Below are positions 16,082 to 25,948 of a DNA stretch of 52,892 nucleotides, piece by piece. The stretch is from JBGQMW01 sp963769845 (GTDB lineage: Archaea; Thermoproteota; Bathyarchaeia; Bathyarchaeales; Bathycorpusculaceae). The notes beneath the pieces are model-generated. The model made no database searches. It was not told the origin of the DNA and saw nothing but the letters and a program-made list of their open reading frames with translations. Each line of letters opens with the position of its first letter. Within the stretch, counting starts at the first letter, position 1. The position numbers and the translations under genes are program-made. The DNA lies in the NCBI GenBank assembly GCA_963769845.1, contig CAVYNL010000021.1, positions 1 through 52,892 of the forward strand. The letters are read 5' to 3'.

Positions 16082-17778
16082 CTAGGGTGTCTGGGCCAAT
16101 GTTTTCCTGACCTGTTGCAGTTTCTCTTCCAGTTCCTTTTCATCCGCGTCTATCTTGTGGAACAGGGGCTTTGGTTTGCCTATCTTGTGGTTGCTTGGAA
16201 GCGGCTTCAGGGTTTCTTTCCATTCTTGTTTGTGGACGCTGCCAGGTAGGTTTAGGGTTTTCCAGATTTCCTCCGCTGAAAACGGAATGACGGGAGCCGA
16301 CACTATTGCCAGTGCCTTTACGTATTGCGCTGCGACGTTGAAGATGTTGGCTGCTTTTGCTTTGTCGGTCTTGATTAGTTTCCATGGTTCTTTCTCGTTC
16401 AGGTATTGGTTTCCGGTTCGGGCTATGCCTATGATGGTTGTGACTGCTGGCTGAATTTCGCAGTCGTCGAGTTGTTTGGCGACGGCTTCCACTTTTTCTG
16501 CCAAGCTTTTCAGGATTGCCTGTGAGTCGAGCCAAGGGGTTGAGGAGTTGGTATTTCACCGTTGAATTGTGTGTTGATGAAGGTTAGTGTGCGATGGATA
16601 AAGTTGCCGAAGGTGTCGTTGAGGTCTGCGTTTATTTTTTCTATGAATACTTCCCATGAGAAGTTGGAGTCTTTGGTTTCGGGTCTGGTGGCCATCAGGA
16701 AGTAGCGCCAGTAGTCTGCTGGGAACAGTTCTAGTGCTTCGTGCATCCATATGCCGATTTTCTGGCTTTTTGAGGCTTTTTCGCCCTTGAACTGTAGCCA
16801 TTCTGTTGCGGAGACGTTCCAGGGTAGGTTGTAGTCTTCACCTGAGGCCAGAAGTAGCGCTGGGAGGATTATGGTGTGGAAAGGTATGTTGTCTTTGCCT
16901 ATGAAGTAGAGGGTTCGGGCTTCTTTGTCAAACCAGTAGTCTTTCCATTCCTCTGGGTTTTCATGGTTCTTGAAATACTCGATTGTGGCTGATACGTAGC
17001 CTAGGACTGCTTCGACCCATACGTAGATTGTTTTTCCTTCAGCACCTGGGAAGGGGGCTGGTATTCCCCAGCTTATGTCCCGTGTGACTGCTCTGGGTTT
17101 CAGTCCTTCTTTGACAAAGTTCAGGCTGAAGTTTCGGGCGTTTGTTGGCAGCCGCTTGTTCTTCTCTAGGTAAGTTCTGATTTGGTCTGCGAACTTTGGC
17201 AGGTCAAAGTACCAGTGCTTGGTCTTCTTGACTACGGGTTTGCTTCCGCAGATTGCGCAGTACGGCTCCACCAGGAGGGTTGTTTCCAAGAGTCTTCCGC
17301 AGGCTTCACATTGGTCTCCTCTTGCGCGTTCGTATCCACAGTATGGGCATTTTCCTTCGACAAACCTGTCTGGAAGGAAACGTCGGCATTTTTCGCAGTA
17401 GAGCATCTCTGTTTCCTGGGTGAATATGTAGCCGTTGTTGTACACTTTTGTGAGATGTTCTTTCACGAACTGTTTGTGCGTTGGGCTTTCTGTCCTGGTG
17501 AAGTTGTCAAACGTTATTCCCCACTTTTCCAGCAATTCAAGAAGTTTAGCATGGTTCTTGTCTGCCAATTCTTTAGGAGAGAGTCCCAATCTGATTGCTT
17601 CAATTTCTATGGGCGTTCCATGCTCGTCTGAGCCGCTTACCATCACGACATCTTCACCCCTCAGTCTGCAGTATCTGGCGAAAACGTCTGCAGAAAGCAG
17701 AGAGCCGACGAGGTTGCCCAGATGCGGAGTCACACTTAGGTAAGGCCACGCTGACGTTACCAGAATCTTGAGTTTCAC
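16082..17778 (-). CDS. metG: Methionyl-tRNA synthetase, one frame break near 16520
   Basis: The enzyme charges tRNA-Met. KILVTSAWPYLSVTPHLGN carries the HIGH-equivalent, four CxxC pairs between CEKC and CAIC form the zinc knuckles, and GEKASKSQKIGI is the KMSKS loop. The frame stops at 16510 and continues in another frame (AEKVEAVAKQLDDCEIQPAV onward) with the anticodon-binding helices to 16082. One missing base, or two extra, explains it. An essential gene should be intact, so an assembly error is the simplest cause. GTG 17778 is preceded by GGAGGT. The first residues KLKILVTSAWPY match the family start. Confidence 0.9.
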
Positions 17779-18008
17779 GGCACCTCCAAATCCCAAGAGT
17801 TGATACAGACACAGTGTAGGCCCCCTAATTTAATTCATTCGTTTTTCATGCTTTCAACGGGGGTTTTTCTGACCATACTCGGAGCTAGCACCACGATTCC
17901 CTCTAGACAGATTCTGGGTTATTATTCGGCATCTGTTTTCATTCTTCACATACGTTAAATAAAGCGGGAGGCATAACTTCAGCAACTGATGGCGGTGCTT
18001 CGCGCAAA

Positions 18009-18341
18009 ATGACTGATTTTCTAATGTGGATGCTCTGGTTTGTTTTCGGCGCTTATTTTGTTTGGTTTTTAACGAAGGCCAAGCGGCCAGAAGCGCTAAC
18101 GTTGGATGAACTTGTCGTTCTTTGGAAGATCCACAAGCAGCAGTCAGACTGTAACGCACCGCTTTCGAAGGTGGAACCGATCGTGAACTCGCGCACAAGC
18201 GAGTTTTCAGGCTTCAGGTGCAAATGCGGCTATCAATACCAGTCTCAGCGCCCGATCGTTCAGAGGCATGCCTTTGAACAGAACATGTTTCTGTCGATGC
18301 AAACCAACACTCCCAACCATGGACAGCTTGCAAAAACCTAA
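18009..18341 (+). CDS. Hypothetical single-pass membrane protein
   Basis: A 110-residue protein: one N-terminal membrane helix (FLMWMLWFVFGAYFVWFL), then a soluble part with a CKCGY pair that might bind metal. No family recognised. A TATA-like GTTAAATAAAG near 17955 suits a short leader. A (GC)n tract follows 17 bases after the stop. Confidence 0.5.
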   Translation: MTDFLMWMLWFVFGAYFVWFLTKAKRPEALTLDELVVLWKIHKQQSDCNAPLSKVEPIVNSRTSEFSGFRCKCGYQYQSQRPIVQRHAFEQNMFLSMQTNTPNHGQLAKT

Positions 18342-18689
18342 TGCCACGGGTAAGATTCGCGCGCGCTTATCTGAAATCTGCGAAAATAGATAAACCTGCT
18401 AACTAGGGATTCAACCATCAGGGTTCTGGTGTCTGACAAAGAAACTCCCTTCCACAGAAGGTCGTGAGCGCGCGAAAATCTTTGCTTGACATTCGCTTTC
18501 TTCTATACATCGCTTCACGCCAAGAAAAAAGCGCAAATCCAAACAAAAACCGACCAGGGAAGGAACAGATATGTCAGTTGCCTACACATCTCCCAAGCCT
18601 ATTCACAGGGCCGGTCCTTGGCGAGTATGCGTTTGCAGCTCATGGCAAACCTTAAAAACAACTAAGGCAGAGAATATACCCTCATTCAG
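18342..18689. other. Gene-free stretch
   Basis: I see no convincing gene. It holds a CGCGCGCGC tract at 18358-18366 and, at the right end, an AT-rich CCTTAAAAACAAC near 18650 that may be the promoter of the next gene. A 63-codon frame at 18464 lacks any protein-like features. Confidence 0.5.
18358..18366. repeat. (CG)n intergenic tract, 9 bp
   Basis: CGCGCGCGC, 17 bases after the 110-residue gene's stop. Confidence 0.8.
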
Positions 18690-19148
18690 GTGAAAGGATT
18701 GAATTATTACTGGAGAATCATGGCTCTCATAGGTGCAATACTGTTTTTGGTCTCAGGGTTCATGCCTTTTTTTGTCACCTCAGGAGCACGGGGCATAGTG
18801 TATGAGTACCAGTACGTAGGATCCGAAGATTGGAGTGGCGGTTTTGCTTCTGATCCCGTCGGTACATTAGGGTTCTTGTTGCTCGTGATTCTGTGGCCGA
18901 TAGCGCTTGTTCTGGGCATCGTGTCGATCTTGAAGCGAAAGATAGCTCTTGTTGCAGGGATATTTGGGATAATATGTTGGGCGAGTGGGGCAATGTACGT
19001 TATTGATTACCAGATGCAGCTTGGTGCAGGAGTCTACGTAGGGTTTGTGGCGGCCGCACTTTTGCTGGTCGCCTACTACCTCAAACCCAAACAGGCTGCG
19101 CCATCGACTTCGCCTCAACCGTTCGCGCCACCCCCTCCGCCACCGTAG
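18690..19148 (+). CDS. Hypothetical four-helix membrane protein with proline-rich tail
   Basis: A 152-residue protein starting at GTG 18690. Four hydrophobic helices (ALIGAILFLVSGFMPFF, LGFLLLVILWPIALVLGIV, LVAGIFGIICWASGAMYV, VYVGFVAAALLLVAYYL) are followed by a short Pro-Ser-rich tail ending in PPPPPP. Such tails occur in archaeal membrane proteins, sometimes joined to a zinc ribbon that is missing here. Function unknown. Confidence 0.65.
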   Translation: MKGLNYYWRIMALIGAILFLVSGFMPFFVTSGARGIVYEYQYVGSEDWSGGFASDPVGTLGFLLLVILWPIALVLGIVSILKRKIALVAGIFGIICWASGAMYVIDYQMQLGAGVYVGFVAAALLLVAYYLKPKQAAPSTSPQPFAPPPPPP

Positions 19149-19314
19149 ACAACGAATCGCTAGAAGAAACGGACAAAACACTAGAAGCTTCTTCTTTCCT
19201 TTCTTGAATAAATCGCCACATGAAACGCGCTTTCGCCCTAAAGCAACCTAATTCTTCCTATTCATCAATTCTGTCTTTTTTTCGCCCTACTTGCCAACTT
19301 CGGAACAATTTCCT

Positions 19315-20505
19315 TCATTTCTGAGACAGGCATTCGGATTTTATTCCCCGGGTGTGAAAAACAGTCAAGTAGGCTTCAAGCTCTTTCTCTTACAGCTGGG
19401 ACGACCTTCCTTGACAGAAGGAACCGGAACGTTCATCGCCTCACAAAGCTTGTCAATGACGAAATATGATAGCAGGAGCGCGGCTTCGCTTCTCGGCCAA
19501 GATCCAGCATTTTCTCAATACGTTTACTAAGCCTGAACTCACGGTGGCATCACATCTGTCTTTCATCAGCCTACATAACTCTGGATCGAAGAGCTCGCCG
19601 ACCCACATAGGTCCTCCTAGGTTCAGTTTCGAACCGCATTCACTACATTTCTCCTTGAGCGAAGGGGTACAGTCCTCTGATTGTCTCTCTATGGAAGACA
19701 TTTGAAGCAGTGTAACTACGTATCCCATGTTCCTGAGGCTCTCGTCAGCGTGCTTTGCGCCGTACTTTGTGGTGGCGTACACTCTAGCATAGTGTTCTGC
19801 TTGATGGACAAAAATGACGCTGATACCGATGTCGTATTTTGCTGCGGTCGTCGCGAGACTTCCTGCCACTAGCCTCACAGCAAGCTCATGGCAATATTCA
19901 ACACGCAGAGGCTTCCCGCCGTATTTCCTAACGCAGGGTCGCGGATGAACACCGCACAGGGGTGCCATGTCCGTCGCCGTGACCGCAAGAAGTCCCCCGT
20001 CGCGCAGCGCCCGGACCGCAGAGTCCAAAAAGCGTACAGGCGAGCCGAAAGGATCGATGTCGACGCAGTCGAACCGCTTATGAGGTGCACTGTATGAGTT
20101 CAGAAGATAGTTTGCCTCTTTGTTCTTCACTTCAACCTTGCCTGCTAGCTTGTTAAGCGCGATATTATGCATTGCAAGTTTGAAGGCTCGCTCGTTAATG
20201 TCGCCCATCACAACCTTTTCAACGTTTTCGACTTCAGCTGCAAAGCGTATGCCTCTCAACCCTGAGGCCGTCAACGGCTCGCAGATCCGCAGTCCACGGT
20301 TTACTAGTTTCTGGTAAGCCTGCAAGGCAAGGACTGCGAGGTCACGGTTCAGCTCCATAACGGGGTTGTAGAAAACTGGAGCCTTTGACGGTGCATAGTC
20401 GCAGGGCATATTTCGGTAAGCTTTGAGCTGGGGAACAACGACTTTCACTTTACCTTCTGAGACAGTTTCTGTCGGAAAATCATGCTTGAAATCTGCAAGG
20501 CGCAT
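19315..20505 (-). CDS. tRNA (guanine26-N2)-dimethyltransferase, frame broken in last 60 codons
   Basis: Trm1 dimethylates G26 of tRNA using SAM. CEPLTASGLRGIRFAAEVE is the SAM-binding motif, DCVDIDPFGSP the catalytic DPFG, and CSECG with other cysteines the zinc site. The frame stops at 19453, but other frames continue with YFVIDKLCEAMNVPVPSVK and finally LEAYLTVFHTRGIKSE, matching the Trm1 C-terminus, to a stop at 19315. Two or three single-base shifts within about 170 bases are needed. Error in the sequence is more likely than real decay. ATG 20505 begins the usual MRLADFKHDFPTETVSEGKV. Confidence 0.9.
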
Positions 20506-20584
20506 GTTGTGTGTGTTCCTTGGATACAGTTACGAAAAAGTCTTTTATGGGCAATATTAGACTTCTGGTTTAGCAGTGAGGTAA

Positions 20585-21142
20585 TTGCAGAAACGTGTTT
20601 TTCTCATCACGGGCAGTCCAGGAGTAGGGAAGACGACTGTTCTGCTGAAAACGACCGACTTGTTGAAGGCTAAAGGCTTCACTGTGGGCGGCATGGTGAG
20701 CCGTGAAGTTCGCTCGTGTGGAACTCGGGTTGGTTTCGAGGTTATGGACTTGTACACAGAAAAAGCCGGCTGGCTTGCCCACACAGAACAGAAGCAAGGT
20801 CCGAAAGTAGGCAAGTATCTCGTGAATTTGGCAGACCTCGATGGCATTGGAGCCGAAGCTGTACAGATAGCCAGCAAGGAATGTGACGTCGTGGCGATAG
20901 ACGAGGTCGGCCCGATGGAGCTTTTCTCAAGGAAGTTCAGGCAAGCAGTGGAGAATGCCGTTGATGATCGAAAACCTGTTATCGCTACTATTCATTGGAA
21001 AGCAGAAGACCAGCTCGTGAAAAAGATAAAGTCAAGACAAGACGCGCAGACATTCGTGGTTACATTGGAAAACAGGGACAGTCTCCCGCCCGCGATCGCG
21101 ACTGGAGTCACGGAATACCTCACTGCGACCAAATCGGTGTGA
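20585..21142 (+). CDS. Nucleoside-triphosphatase THEP1 family
   Basis: A 185-residue P-loop enzyme. Walker A is GSPGVGKTT near the N-terminus and Walker B is VVAIDEVGPME, both diagnostic of THEP1-type NTPases, which hydrolyse ATP, GTP and other nucleotides in vitro; the cellular role is unclear. The start is TTG 20585 with GAGGTA upstream. The RNase HII gene begins 33 bases after its stop, on the same strand, and the two are probably co-transcribed. Confidence 0.9.
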   Translation: MQKRVFLITGSPGVGKTTVLLKTTDLLKAKGFTVGGMVSREVRSCGTRVGFEVMDLYTEKAGWLAHTEQKQGPKVGKYLVNLADLDGIGAEAVQIASKECDVVAIDEVGPMELFSRKFRQAVENAVDDRKPVIATIHWKAEDQLVKKIKSRQDAQTFVVTLENRDSLPPAIATGVTEYLTATKSV

Positions 21143-21174
21143 AAGATACTGTGACAAAAGACCTTGAGAAAGGC

Positions 21175-21846
21175 ATGCAGGGCAAAACATCAGTCGCCGG
21201 GGTCGATGAAGCAGGCCGTGGCTCAGTAATCGGTCCGCTAGTGATAGCAGGGGTCTTGATTAGGCAGGAAGACTTGCCTGTTTTGACAGATTTGGGGTGT
21301 AAGGATTCGAAGCTTCTCACTCCACGCAGGCGTGAGGTGCTTGCTGTCGAGATCAAGAAGGTCTGCCAAGACTATCACGTCATCAAGTTGTCTCCAAAGG
21401 AGATTGATGCTGTGGTTCTTGGTGGCAGAAAGCTTCACAAGCTGAACTACTTGGAAGCTCAGGTCATGGCCAGAGTGCTCGATGCGTTGAGGCCAGGCAA
21501 GGCTTATGTCGACGCTTCAGACGTGCTGGAAAAACGCTTCAAACGTGACATCATGGAGTGTATGTCTTTCAAGGTGGACATCGTTTCGGAGCATAAGGCT
21601 GACAGAAACTATCCTGTTGTTTCCGCGGCGTCGATAATCGCGAAGGTGGAAAGAGACGGCGAAGTCGCCAAGTTAGCCGAGAAATATGGCGATGTCGGGT
21701 CAGGGTATCCTTCTGACGAAAAGACAATCGACTTTCTCGAGCTCTGCATTGAATTGGGAGACTATCCCGAGTGCGTCAGAAGGTCGTGGAGACCAGCCAA
21801 GAAAGTCAGAGGCGAGAAAGGCACTAGGCAGACTAAGCTCATGTGA
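21175..21846 (+). CDS. rnhB: Ribonuclease HII
   Basis: A 223-residue endonuclease that cuts RNA in RNA-DNA hybrids. VAGVDEAGRGSVIGPLVIAG contains the first catalytic Asp-Glu, YVDASDV and SEHKADRNYPVVSAASI the others, and GSGYPSD is a family motif. ATG 21175 has GAGAAAGG upstream; GTG codons at 21139 and 21151 are possible and would couple it to THEP1. The last eight bases overlap the end of the converging regulator gene. Confidence 0.93.
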   Translation: MQGKTSVAGVDEAGRGSVIGPLVIAGVLIRQEDLPVLTDLGCKDSKLLTPRRREVLAVEIKKVCQDYHVIKLSPKEIDAVVLGGRKLHKLNYLEAQVMARVLDALRPGKAYVDASDVLEKRFKRDIMECMSFKVDIVSEHKADRNYPVVSAASIIAKVERDGEVAKLAEKYGDVGSGYPSDEKTIDFLELCIELGDYPECVRRSWRPAKKVRGEKGTRQTKLM

Positions 21847-22816
21847 CTTTTGCGATCAAGTCTTCCGGTCCGTTCATCCGCCCAACTTCTTCGCCGCTGA
21901 CGCAGAGTATGTCTCTTTCCCGAGGTTGCTCGCCTTCGGTAATCAAAACTGGATGGGCATCGACGACTCTGCTTATGCTGAGGATCTCGTCAACTCGCCG
22001 GTTAAGCTGAGGCTCCTTGGCGTTCACGACCCCCCCGAGTATCCGTCGGCTGTCCGGGACGAGTATTACGAAGTCAAACGGCGCCCGCCTAACGGTCGTG
22101 ATGTGGCTTCTGGCAAACTTATTCATGATCTTTTGCAGCAGCTTGTTCCTTGAAAACATTCGCTTTGCGGTGATAAGGAGGCAAGTTTTCTGCTGTTCTT
22201 TGGATCTTTCAAGTATGTTGATTTGCTTTCCAACAGGAATTCCGAGCGCCCTGATCATGTTGTATGCTGCCGGGACCGATGCTTTGACCATCCCACGTTC
22301 ATAACCGTAGAATGTCCTCCGTGAAATGCCGACCATTTCAGCTACATCGCCTACTGACAAACCAAGCTCCTGTCGTCTCCGCCTCAATGCCCGGCTGTCA
22401 ATTTCAACATAGTACCCACCTGGACTGGCTTGTATAAGAGGTGACAAGCCTTGGACTAGAACATTCTCAAATGTTTTGAAGGTGACTACCACGACTCCGT
22501 GTCTCGTGTATACTGTGTCGTCTTCCAGCGGTTTTTCCCGCGTTCGGTCGCAGATGAGCAGAGAAGCCGCGGAGAAGTTTTCTGATATTGACCGCAGCTC
22601 GCGCAGGTCATGTGGAGAAAAGCTGCTTATTTCTGGCTGCGATTTCACGAAAACCAGAGTTCGGTTCTTTCTTGCGGCAAAATCGAAGCAGCTTGGGCGT
22701 GAACTGCAGTGCTCAGAGACAGTGAAGCCCGATTTCATCAAGATGTGTTCGGGGGTTTCACGCGTGTCTCTCTCCCCAATAATCACAGAACCGCCTCGAA
22801 AAAGTATGCATTGCAT
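21839..22816 (-). CDS. Archaeal HTH transcriptional regulator (Xre-like, COG1395 type)
   Basis: A 325-residue protein. The N-terminal 140 residues resemble an Archaeal nuclease-like fold (SCFDFAARKNRTLVFVK). ALRRRRQELGLSVGDVAEMV and SRRTFYGYERG form a lambda-repressor-type HTH. A C-terminal domain (DFVILVPDSRRILGGVV) follows. This three-part layout is a conserved archaeal family of putative regulators. ATG 22816 begins the conserved MQ-I start region. Confidence 0.85.
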   Translation of the reverse strand: MQCILFRGGSVIIGERDTRETPEHILMKSGFTVSEHCSSRPSCFDFAARKNRTLVFVKSQPEISSFSPHDLRELRSISENFSAASLLICDRTREKPLEDDTVYTRHGVVVVTFKTFENVLVQGLSPLIQASPGGYYVEIDSRALRRRRQELGLSVGDVAEMVGISRRTFYGYERGMVKASVPAAYNMIRALGIPVGKQINILERSKEQQKTCLLITAKRMFSRNKLLQKIMNKFARSHITTVRRAPFDFVILVPDSRRILGGVVNAKEPQLNRRVDEILSISRVVDAHPVLITEGEQPRERDILCVSGEEVGRMNGPEDLIAKVT

Positions 22817-22853
22817 TGTCAGATATAAACAATACTTGTTTTCCTGAACAACG

Positions 22854-23549
22854 TTATTTCTGTGCTAGTATCATGGCGTGGGCTTTGTCGTAGGGTTCGA
22901 GGTTCACAATTTCTTCGATTCCGAAACCGCGTTTTTCTAAGACGCGCATTTCGCCTTTGTACACGTCTGACGGGTCTTTTGTAACGTCGATGCTCTGAGC
23001 TTTCACGGCAAGCATGATCCACCCGGATTTTGCCAAGAACACGTCTGCATTGTCTGCCAACACTTTTGCTTGTTCTGGCTGCGCTATGTCGCAGTAGATG
23101 TCATCGACCTTTCCCTGGATGAACATTCGATACTTTTCTGGAAAGCGTGCGTCCTCGAGTATTGGGGACATGTTGAGCCTGTATGTGCAGACGTTGTCTA
23201 CGAGGTCGCGTATTGACCTTGAGGCGAATTCTACGCAGTAGATGTGCCCTTTTTCACCCACTATGTCTGAAACGTGACTAGGAGTGGTTCCTGAAGCTGC
23301 GCCGAGATACAGCACCTTGTGCGCGGGCTTTATAGGCACGTTTTGCAGTCCTTTCAGGATTGCGCCTGCCAACTTGCTTCTGAAAGCGTCCCAGACCCTG
23401 TATTCGACGCCTTCAAAGCGCACGAGCCTTTCGCCATAAACGTTTCTTCCCGGTGCCAAATTCTTGGTAGCTAGCCTCTGCGCACCGTCTTCAAGCGTTA
23501 CTTGGTATATTTCTTCGAATTTTGGGTGCTGCCTGACTCTAACGTTCAC
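22854..23549 (-). CDS. flpA: Fibrillarin-like rRNA/tRNA 2'-O-methyltransferase
   Basis: A 231-residue methyltransferase of the C/D-box RNP, acting on rRNA and tRNA as directed by guide RNAs. RQHPKFEEIYQV opens it; VLYLGAASGTTPSHVSDIVG binds SAM; DARFPEKY and VDDIYCDIAQPEQ follow, with a C-terminal KxxDVTKDPSDVY. The frame is open to 23666, but that part is the antisense-frame shadow of the nop5 end. GTG 23549 fits the family start, with GTGGAG upstream inside nop5, so translation is coupled. Confidence 0.93.
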   Translation of the reverse strand: MNVRVRQHPKFEEIYQVTLEDGAQRLATKNLAPGRNVYGERLVRFEGVEYRVWDAFRSKLAGAILKGLQNVPIKPAHKVLYLGAASGTTPSHVSDIVGEKGHIYCVEFASRSIRDLVDNVCTYRLNMSPILEDARFPEKYRMFIQGKVDDIYCDIAQPEQAKVLADNADVFLAKSGWIMLAVKAQSIDVTKDPSDVYKGEMRVLEKRGFGIEEIVNLEPYDKAHAMILAQK

Positions 23550-24786
23550 GTCTGTGTTTTCTCCACTTCTTATCGTGTCTGGAAAATTCGTTCCGAGGTC
23601 TCTCAGGCTGAGGCTTTGGGGGTGGCAGTGGAGGCGGCTGGTCGTATTTCTGGCGGATTTCTTCAATCCTCCTGTCCAAATCCGCTTTCAGCTCATCGCC
23701 TATGTATCTGCCGCCGAAAGCGTCCGCTCTCGCTGCGATTGCCACTTTTCCCGCTAGTGCCCGGGCTATTTTGCCTCTCTGCCATCTTTTCGCGTCATGC
23801 AGCAGAGTGTGCTGGAAAATCATTCCATGCTTGGGAGGCCTTGAGCCTGTCTTCAGCGAGCGGAACAATGCTTTTTCAGCGCCCAAGACTTGTATCGTGC
23901 TGGCGGGTCGCTTTGCCAGGTTCATCAGTCCGCCAGCTATCGCTATTAGTCGTGCTCCGAGAAGAGAGCCGAGCAGGTGTTGGATGTTGTGTGCGACTTC
24001 CGCCATGGTCGAGTCCATGTATTTTTCCAGACTTTCGCGTAGTTGGTACATGCTGAGCAGGTTTTTGCAGAGTGATTGAATCTGCGTAAGGTCTGCTTCT
24101 TCCAGGTCGGCGCCCATGGATTTCTCGGCGACTTTGGATATGCCTTCCGCTTTGGCTTTTGGGATGTCTTGTTTCTCAAGGTTTTCAAGAGAGAAATTGT
24201 CCTTGCTTCCGAGTTCTACCACGAGGCGCGCGTACGTTTCATGTTTCTCCAGGAGCCGGTCGAGTTCTGGAAAGTGTATTCCGTACCATTCCCGTACTCG
24301 TGCCATGAGCATGTTGATGGTCTTGTCCAACTCGTCCAGGGTTTGGATGGCTTGAGCAACGACCAAGTCTCTTTTCTCAACAGCGCCTTTGACCCTCAGC
24401 TTCGTGGTTTCCATCGCCACGTTCCGCATCCAAACGTTAAATTCATCCGCATCGCGGACAAAGTCAGCTTTCACAGCGAACTTTTCAGGCTCAGAACGCA
24501 CAAGTTCACCCGCGCGAGTAGACTTGGAGAATTCGGTCTTGACCTTCAGCAGTCTCTCGACTTCTTTGGCAAGGTCTGCACTCTCAAAAACAAAAATGTC
24601 ATAATCCTTTTCGCTCAACTGTTTGACCAACGAGCTGAGCTCTTCTGTGACTTTCCCAGCCTCGAACTTTGCTAAGGCTTTAGCGGCTGCCTGCGGCTTC
24701 TTTGGATACAGCACATAGCCAGCAAGCTTGCTCTCTTCACTGAATACAAGTATGCCGAAGGAACTTCCGATTATCGTAGCCTTCAT
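23539..24786 (-). CDS. Nop5/Nop56-type C/D-box RNP core protein
   Basis: A 415-residue scaffold that binds L7Ae-guide RNA and fibrillarin. It has an N-terminal fibrillarin-binding domain, a long coiled-coil (LDELDKTINMLMARVREWYG) and the NOP domain with LIAIAGGLMNLAKRPASTIQ, ALFRSLKTGSRPPKHG and a Lys/Arg-rich tail (HDKKWRKHRRER). It overlaps the fibrillarin gene by about 11 bases, the usual archaeal pair. Confidence 0.95.
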   Translation of the reverse strand: MKATIIGSSFGILVFSEESKLAGYVLYPKKPQAAAKALAKFEAGKVTEELSSLVKQLSEKDYDIFVFESADLAKEVERLLKVKTEFSKSTRAGELVRSEPEKFAVKADFVRDADEFNVWMRNVAMETTKLRVKGAVEKRDLVVAQAIQTLDELDKTINMLMARVREWYGIHFPELDRLLEKHETYARLVVELGSKDNFSLENLEKQDIPKAKAEGISKVAEKSMGADLEEADLTQIQSLCKNLLSMYQLRESLEKYMDSTMAEVAHNIQHLLGSLLGARLIAIAGGLMNLAKRPASTIQVLGAEKALFRSLKTGSRPPKHGMIFQHTLLHDAKRWQRGKIARALAGKVAIAARADAFGGRYIGDELKADLDRRIEEIRQKYDQPPPLPPPKPQPERPRNEFSRHDKKWRKHRRER

Positions 24787-24940
24787 TCTCGCGCCTCAAG
24801 CATACTATCCCCACCCAACCCCTAATAAAGACTTACTTGACGCATCACCCTTCAATGAGCGCATCTGGTACGGGCTTCTGAACATTGTTAGATGCAGTTG
24901 CATCTGTGCTCACTAAAGGCAAGTCATGAAAAATCCCTTT

Positions 24941-24950
24941 TGACCAGTCA
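24941..24950. promoter_or_regulatory. TGACCAGTCA element before pyrD
   Basis: Exact reverse complement of the TGACTGGTCA found before the NAPRTase gene (3392-3401), about 30 bases upstream of the pyrD TATA-like box. Candidate operator shared by two PRPP-related genes. Confidence 0.35.
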
Positions 24951-24974
24951 TTCTTTCGCGGTTGGGAAGGGGAA

Positions 24975-24984
24975 TTTAATATAA
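24975..24984 (+). promoter_or_regulatory. TATA-like box for pyrD
   Basis: TTTAATATAA predicts a transcript start near 25003-25008, so the pyrD message is probably leaderless from TTG 25007. Confidence 0.5.
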
Positions 24985-25006
24985 GGCTGATTCAGTCTTT
25001 AATGAG

Positions 25007-25948
25007 TTGTCGGCGGTGCTGGTAAGGTTGAGGAATAATCCTCTCGGCGTTGACCTCGCTGGGTTGCGGTTGAATAACCCTACGATGTTAGCTTCCGGAA
25101 TCTTGGGTTACACGGCCGAGACGATGCAGACAATCGAGAAGAATGGTGCGGGCGCTGTCATTTCAAAGTCCATTGGTGTGAAGCCGCGTAAAGGCTATGC
25201 TAATCCTACGGTCGTTCAAGTGAACTGCGGCCTGATTAACGCATTGGGTCTTCCTAACCCAGGGATAGAGGAATTTGTCAATGAAATCCGGCATGCTAAA
25301 CAAGTCTTAACCGTGCCCTTCGTGGTGAGCATGTATGGCTTTTCAGCAGAAGAGTACGCTTACGTGGCAGAAAGAGCTGCAGGTGCGGGTGCTGACGCCG
25401 TGGAGCTTAATGTTTCGTGTCCCCATGTGAAGGAGACGGGTTCGGAAATCGGTCAGAACCCTCAGATTCTCACAAGCGTTGTGCGGAAAGTAAAGGCAGT
25501 TGTCAAGGTCCCGGTGTTCGTTAAGCTGTCCCCAAACGTGACAGATATCGTGGAGATTGGAGAAGCAGCAGCGAAGGCTGGAGCCGACGCGTTGACAGCA
25601 ACTAACACCGTAAGGGCCATCGCGATAGATGTCGAAACGAAGATGCCAATTCTGAGCAATCGAGGCGGGGGCCTATCTGGATCAGCCGTGAAACCTATTG
25701 CGCTGAGATGCGTGTACGACCTATATGCGCGCGTTAAGGTTCCGATAATAGGGTGCGGAGGCGTGACTAACTGGCAAGACGCGATTGAGTATCTTCTTGC
25801 AGGTGCCACTGCAGTGCAGGTTGGCACGGCCGTCGCCACAGAAGGACCAGCCGTCTTCAAGGCTATCTCACACGGCATCAGCAGCTACCTGAAGAGAAAA
25901 GGGCACAAGAAGGTGGAGGACATTGTCGGCCTATCACACAGAAGCTAA
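25007..25948 (+). CDS. pyrD: Dihydroorotate dehydrogenase, class 1B catalytic subunit
   Basis: A 313-residue FMN enzyme oxidising dihydroorotate to orotate in pyrimidine synthesis. NPTMLASGILGYTAE, LINALGLPNPG, VELNVSCPH (active-site Cys of class 1), NRGGGLSGSAVKPIALR and IIGCGGVTNWQDAIEYLLAGA mark it clearly. TTG 25007 is the first codon after the predicted transcript start; GTG 25016 is possible. The next gene, the PyrK-type electron-transfer subunit, overlaps by 26 bases. Confidence 0.95.
   Translation: MSAVLVRLRNNPLGVDLAGLRLNNPTMLASGILGYTAETMQTIEKNGAGAVISKSIGVKPRKGYANPTVVQVNCGLINALGLPNPGIEEFVNEIRHAKQVLTVPFVVSMYGFSAEEYAYVAERAAGAGADAVELNVSCPHVKETGSEIGQNPQILTSVVRKVKAVVKVPVFVKLSPNVTDIVEIGEAAAKAGADALTATNTVRAIAIDVETKMPILSNRGGGLSGSAVKPIALRCVYDLYARVKVPIIGCGGVTNWQDAIEYLLAGATAVQVGTAVATEGPAVFKAISHGISSYLKRKGHKKVEDIVGLSHRS

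Noticed and set aside
18464..18655. 63-codon frame
   Set aside because: No ribosome site, no hydrophobic or domain pattern, composition unlike neighbours.
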